DNA from: Streptomyces sp. NBC_00683
GTDB lineage: Bacteria; Actinomycetota; Actinomycetes; Streptomycetales; Streptomycetaceae
Length of the DNA: 64,000 nucleotides
Assembly: GCF_036226745.1 (NCBI RefSeq)
Contig: NZ_CP109013.1
Span: 6,882,001 to 6,946,000 of the forward strand
Direction of reading: 5' to 3'
Positions 61,597 through 64,000 of the stretch are shown in pieces. The notes beneath the pieces were generated by a model, which did not search any database, was not told the origin of the DNA, and worked only from the letters and a program-made list of their open reading frames with translations. A program made the position numbers and the translations under genes. The first letter of the stretch is position 1, and the number at the start of each line of letters is the position of its first letter.

Positions 61597-61630
61597 GCGA
61601 GGGCCCGCGCCGCAAGGCGCGGGCCCTCGC
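61597..61630 (+). terminator. FKBP gene terminator
   Basis: A 15-bp perfect stem (GCGAGGGCCCGCGCC with its complement) and GCAA tetraloop are followed by TTTGG. Confidence 0.93.
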
Positions 61631-61692
61631 TTTGGTCCGGACACCCCGGGGCGGTACGGTCGACGGTCGTAGCACGTAGAGAAAGGGCGTCG

Positions 61693-62646
61693 ATGGCGAT
61701 TGCCAAGGCCGAACGGCTGATGAACCTGGCACTGTGTCTGCTGGGTACCCGGCGCCCGCTCAGCAAACGTGAGCTCCGCGGGTCCATCGAGGCCTACATG
61801 GAAGCGGGCTCGGACGAATCCTTCAACCGGATGTTCGAGCGCGACAAGGACGATCTGCGCGAACTCGGTCTGGTCATCGAGACCGTGGAGAACCTGGACG
61901 GCGACACCGGCTACCTCGCGCGCCGCGACAGCAACCGGCTGCCCCCCATCACGCTGGACGCCGAGGAGGCCGCCGCCCTCGGGCTCGCCGCCAAGGTCTG
62001 GCAGCAGGCAAGGCTGGCCGGGGCCGCCAGCGGCGCCCTGCAGAAGCTGCGCGCCGCGGGCATGCCGGAGGCCGAGGACGCGTACGAGGTGCACAGCGCC
62101 CTCGAACCCCGTATCCCGGTCCACGAGGCCGCCTTCGAGCCGCTGATGCTCGCCTGCCGGGACCGCCGCCCCGTCACCTTCGACTACCGCAAGGCCAACG
62201 CCGCCCGCCCCGAGCAGCGCCAGGTGGAGCCCTGGACGCTCGAGTGCTGGCGCGGCCACTGGTACCTGGCCGGCTGGGACCGCGACAGGGGCGCCGAGAG
62301 GGTCTTCCGGCTGTCCAGGATCTCCGGCCGGGTCCGCTCCCGGGCCGGGGCCTTCACGGCCCCGGTGCCCGATGTGGTGACCGTGCGCGAGACCGTGGAG
62401 AGCTGGGCGGGGGAGACCGCGACCAGGACCGCCCGGATCAGGCTGCGCGCCGGGTCCGGCTACCCGCTGCGCTCCCGCGCAATATCCGTACGGGAACTCG
62501 GCGACGGCTGGGACGAGTTGGAGATTCCGTACGGACACGGACTGGACGCCTGGCTCGTCGAGTTCGGACCCGACGTCGTCGTGGAGGAACCCGCCGATCT
62601 GCGGGCCGATGTGATGGACCGGCTGCGCGCCGTGGCCAAGGACTGA
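61693..62646 (+). CDS. pafB: WYL-domain transcriptional activator PafB
   Basis: This 317-residue protein is half of the PafBC activator of the LexA-independent DNA-damage response. It has an N-terminal winged helix (about 1-65, RLMNLALCLLGTRRPLSKREL), a WYL domain (about 145-230: PVTFDYRKANAARPEQRQVEPWTL, CWRGHWYLAGWD) and a WYL C-terminal extension to 317. In mycobacteria the WYL domain responds to single-stranded DNA. AAAGGG lies before the ATG. It is followed by pafC after 14 bases. Confidence 0.95.
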   Translation: MAIAKAERLMNLALCLLGTRRPLSKRELRGSIEAYMEAGSDESFNRMFERDKDDLRELGLVIETVENLDGDTGYLARRDSNRLPPITLDAEEAAALGLAAKVWQQARLAGAASGALQKLRAAGMPEAEDAYEVHSALEPRIPVHEAAFEPLMLACRDRRPVTFDYRKANAARPEQRQVEPWTLECWRGHWYLAGWDRDRGAERVFRLSRISGRVRSRAGAFTAPVPDVVTVRETVESWAGETATRTARIRLRAGSGYPLRSRAISVRELGDGWDELEIPYGHGLDAWLVEFGPDVVVEEPADLRADVMDRLRAVAKD

Positions 62647-62660
62647 GGGGACCCGTACTC

Positions 62661-63617
62661 GTGGCCACGAACGCGATCGACCAGACCAGGCGGATGCTCT
62701 CCCTGGTGACGTACCTGCGCGAGCGCCCTGGCGCCCACGTCCAGGACGTCGCCCGGGCCTTCGGGATCACCGAGGACGAGCTGATCTCCGACCTCGACGT
62801 ACTCCCCATGTGCGGCACCAGCTTCCGCGGCGGTGACCTCCTCGACATCGACACCGACGGCGACCGGATCTGGTGGCACAACCCGGACGACGTCGCGGAG
62901 CCGCTCCGGCTGGCCGCGGACGAGGCCACGGCGCTGCTCGTCGCGGCCCGTGCCGTGGCCACGCTGCCCGGACTGCGCGAGAGCGACCGGCAGGCGCTGG
63001 TGCGCGCGACCGCGAAGCTGGAGACGGCGGCCGGAGAGGTCGGGGCGGCCAGTTCGCGGCTCTCGGTCATCTTCGAGTCCGAGGGCGGGGTCTTCGCCGA
63101 GGTCGACCGCGCGATCTCCGAGCGCCGCCGCCTCTGGCTGCGCTACTACTCTCCCGCGCGCGACGAGCTCACCGAGCGTGAGGTGGACCCGATCCGCCTG
63201 TTCGCCGTCGGCCACACCTATATGGAGGGCTGGTGCCGGCTCTCCGAGGCCCGGCGCACGTTCCGGCTCGACAGGGTCGCCGAGATCCGGCTGCTCGACG
63301 CCCCGGCCGCACCGCCGGAGCTCGAACTGCGTGATCTTTCGGAGGGCCTGGTGCAGCCGGCGGCCGAGGACCCGGAGGTCGTCGTCGAGGTGGGACCCGG
63401 GGGCCGGTGGGTCGCCGAGTACTACCCGCACGACAGCGCGGAGGAACTGCCCGACGGGGGCCTGCGGATCACACTCCGTACCCCCGACCCCGCCTCGCTG
63501 CGCAGGCTCGCCCTGAGGCTGGGCGGAGAAGGGCGCATCACGGCGCCCGAGGACCTCGCGCAGAGTGCGCGGACGGCGGCCCGGGAAGCGCTCGCCGCCT
63601 ATGACGGTGCCCTCTGA
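62661..63617 (+). CDS. pafC: WYL-domain transcriptional activator PafC
   Basis: This partner of PafB has about 318 residues and starts at GTG with GAGGGGA upstream. The N-terminal winged helix (QTRRMLSLVTYLRERPGAHVQDVARAFGI) is followed by a WYL domain (about 150-215: LWLRYYSPARDELTEREVDPI, HTYMEGWCRLSEARRTFRLDRV) and the WCX region. The core WYL tryptophan-tyrosine-leucine triad reads MEGWC here. PafB and PafC act together on RecA-NDp promoters, two good copies of which occur in this window. Confidence 0.95.
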   Translation: MATNAIDQTRRMLSLVTYLRERPGAHVQDVARAFGITEDELISDLDVLPMCGTSFRGGDLLDIDTDGDRIWWHNPDDVAEPLRLAADEATALLVAARAVATLPGLRESDRQALVRATAKLETAAGEVGAASSRLSVIFESEGGVFAEVDRAISERRRLWLRYYSPARDELTEREVDPIRLFAVGHTYMEGWCRLSEARRTFRLDRVAEIRLLDAPAAPPELELRDLSEGLVQPAAEDPEVVVEVGPGGRWVAEYYPHDSAEELPDGGLRITLRTPDPASLRRLALRLGGEGRITAPEDLAQSARTAAREALAAYDGAL

Positions 63618-63654
63618 GCGGCGGCTACCGGAACACGGAGGAGACAGAGGCCGT

Positions 63655-63930
63655 ATGACTGCGATATCGAGTAGGCAGACCGGACCGGTAGCGGTACCGG
63701 TGCCCGCCACCGTCCGGTTCCGGGCGGCCTGCCCGGACTGCCGCGAGAGATTCGAGCTGGCGGCGGGTGCCCTGCGCCTCGCGATAGGTGCGAGCCGTCG
63801 CACGACCTTCTACACCTTCACCTGCCCCGAGTGCGGCTCCGCCGTCCGCAAGCCTGCCGGGGAGCGCATCATCGAACTCCTCACCGGCGGCGGAGTGCGG
63901 ACCCTCCGCCTCCACACCGCCCTGCGGTGA
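63655..63930 (+). CDS. small zinc-ribbon protein, function unknown
   Basis: This protein of about 91 residues has two CxxC knuckles (CPDC and CPEC) about 33 residues apart, which would bind one zinc ion. The region between them is beta-rich and basic, and the C-terminus is amphipathic. GGAGGAGACAGAGG precedes the ATG and rules out the longer upstream start. It sits 37 bases after pafC and may share its transcript. The function is unknown; nucleic-acid or protein binding is likely for this fold. Confidence 0.78.
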   Translation: MTAISSRQTGPVAVPVPATVRFRAACPDCRERFELAAGALRLAIGASRRTTFYTFTCPECGSAVRKPAGERIIELLTGGGVRTLRLHTALR

Positions 63931-63968
63931 CCGCCCCGCAGTAACGAGAAAACATCGAGGCTCCGTCC

Positions 63969-64000
63969 ATGTTCTGGCCCATGCTCGCCATCGCTCTGGG
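63969..64000 (+). CDS. start of next gene (partial), probable membrane protein
   Basis: The last 32 bases open with ATG after CGAGGC and read MFWPMLAIAL, which looks like the beginning of a membrane segment. The gene runs out of the window. The start could be an artefact, but its spacing from the preceding gene and its hydrophobic start fit a real protein. Confidence 0.4.
   Translation, partial: MFWPMLAIAL

Overview
This window is high-GC DNA with actinobacterial gene content and almost certainly comes from a Streptomyces chromosome. The evidence is two chaplin genes, mycothiol genes, a complete Pup-proteasome locus, GTG starts preceded by GGAGG-type ribosome binding sites, several apparently leaderless genes, and long loop-and-stem terminators without strong U tracts. 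From memory, the core gene order resembles the S. coelicolor region running from the proteasome genes to chpH/chpC, with extra carbohydrate and sulfur genes inserted. I could not run an alignment to confirm this.

Layout. 1-1880: tail of a mycothiol-dependent formaldehyde dehydrogenase, a metallo-beta-lactamase-fold hydrolase and an RluA-type pseudouridine synthase. 1924-8307: secreted arabinan/pectin-degrading set (two GH43-like enzymes, a rhamnogalacturonan-acetylesterase-like SGNH hydrolase, a GH51 arabinofuranosidase), ending beside tRNA-Leu(GAG). 8625-12220: M20 peptidase, short and long chaplins, two small conserved proteins. 12290-14614: a RecD2-like protein that has lost its Walker A lysine. 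14611-22561: aldo/keto reductase, F420-type oxidoreductase, ferritin-like protein, CorA, then the row phosphatase - DUF3090 - SCO1664-like - mshC. 22687-25734: secreted GH31 enzyme. 25854-27876: parJ/PAC2 and a FadR-type regulator. 28090-33421: sulfonate-sulfur island opened by a cysteine-containing leader peptide. 33540-38562: glycerol operon gylR-glpF-glpK-glpD. 38803-45786: metH, a HAD phosphatase, a peptide-binding lipoprotein and a NarL-type regulator. 45796-50193: RecB-like Fe-S nuclease, site-2 protease, trmI, a secreted protein and a ferredoxin. 50435-63617: the pupylation/proteasome locus arc, dop, pup, prcB, prcA, (LacI regulator and MFS exporter), pafA, two FKBP isomerases, pafB, pafC. 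The window ends in a zinc-ribbon protein and the first codons of another gene.

How the parts work together. Arc, PrcA, PrcB, Pup, Dop and PafA form the full tagging and degradation machinery. PafB and PafC are WYL-domain activators of the LexA-independent DNA-damage response. The most interesting observation is that two DNA-repair-type genes in the same window, the RecD2-like gene and the RecB-like Fe-S nuclease gene, each have an excellent match to the published PafBC/RecA-NDp promoter (TTGTCRGTG-N8-TAnnnT), and a weaker match with exact spacing lies upstream of pup. A frameshifted remnant of a recombination-endonuclease-VII-like gene lies between pup and prcB.
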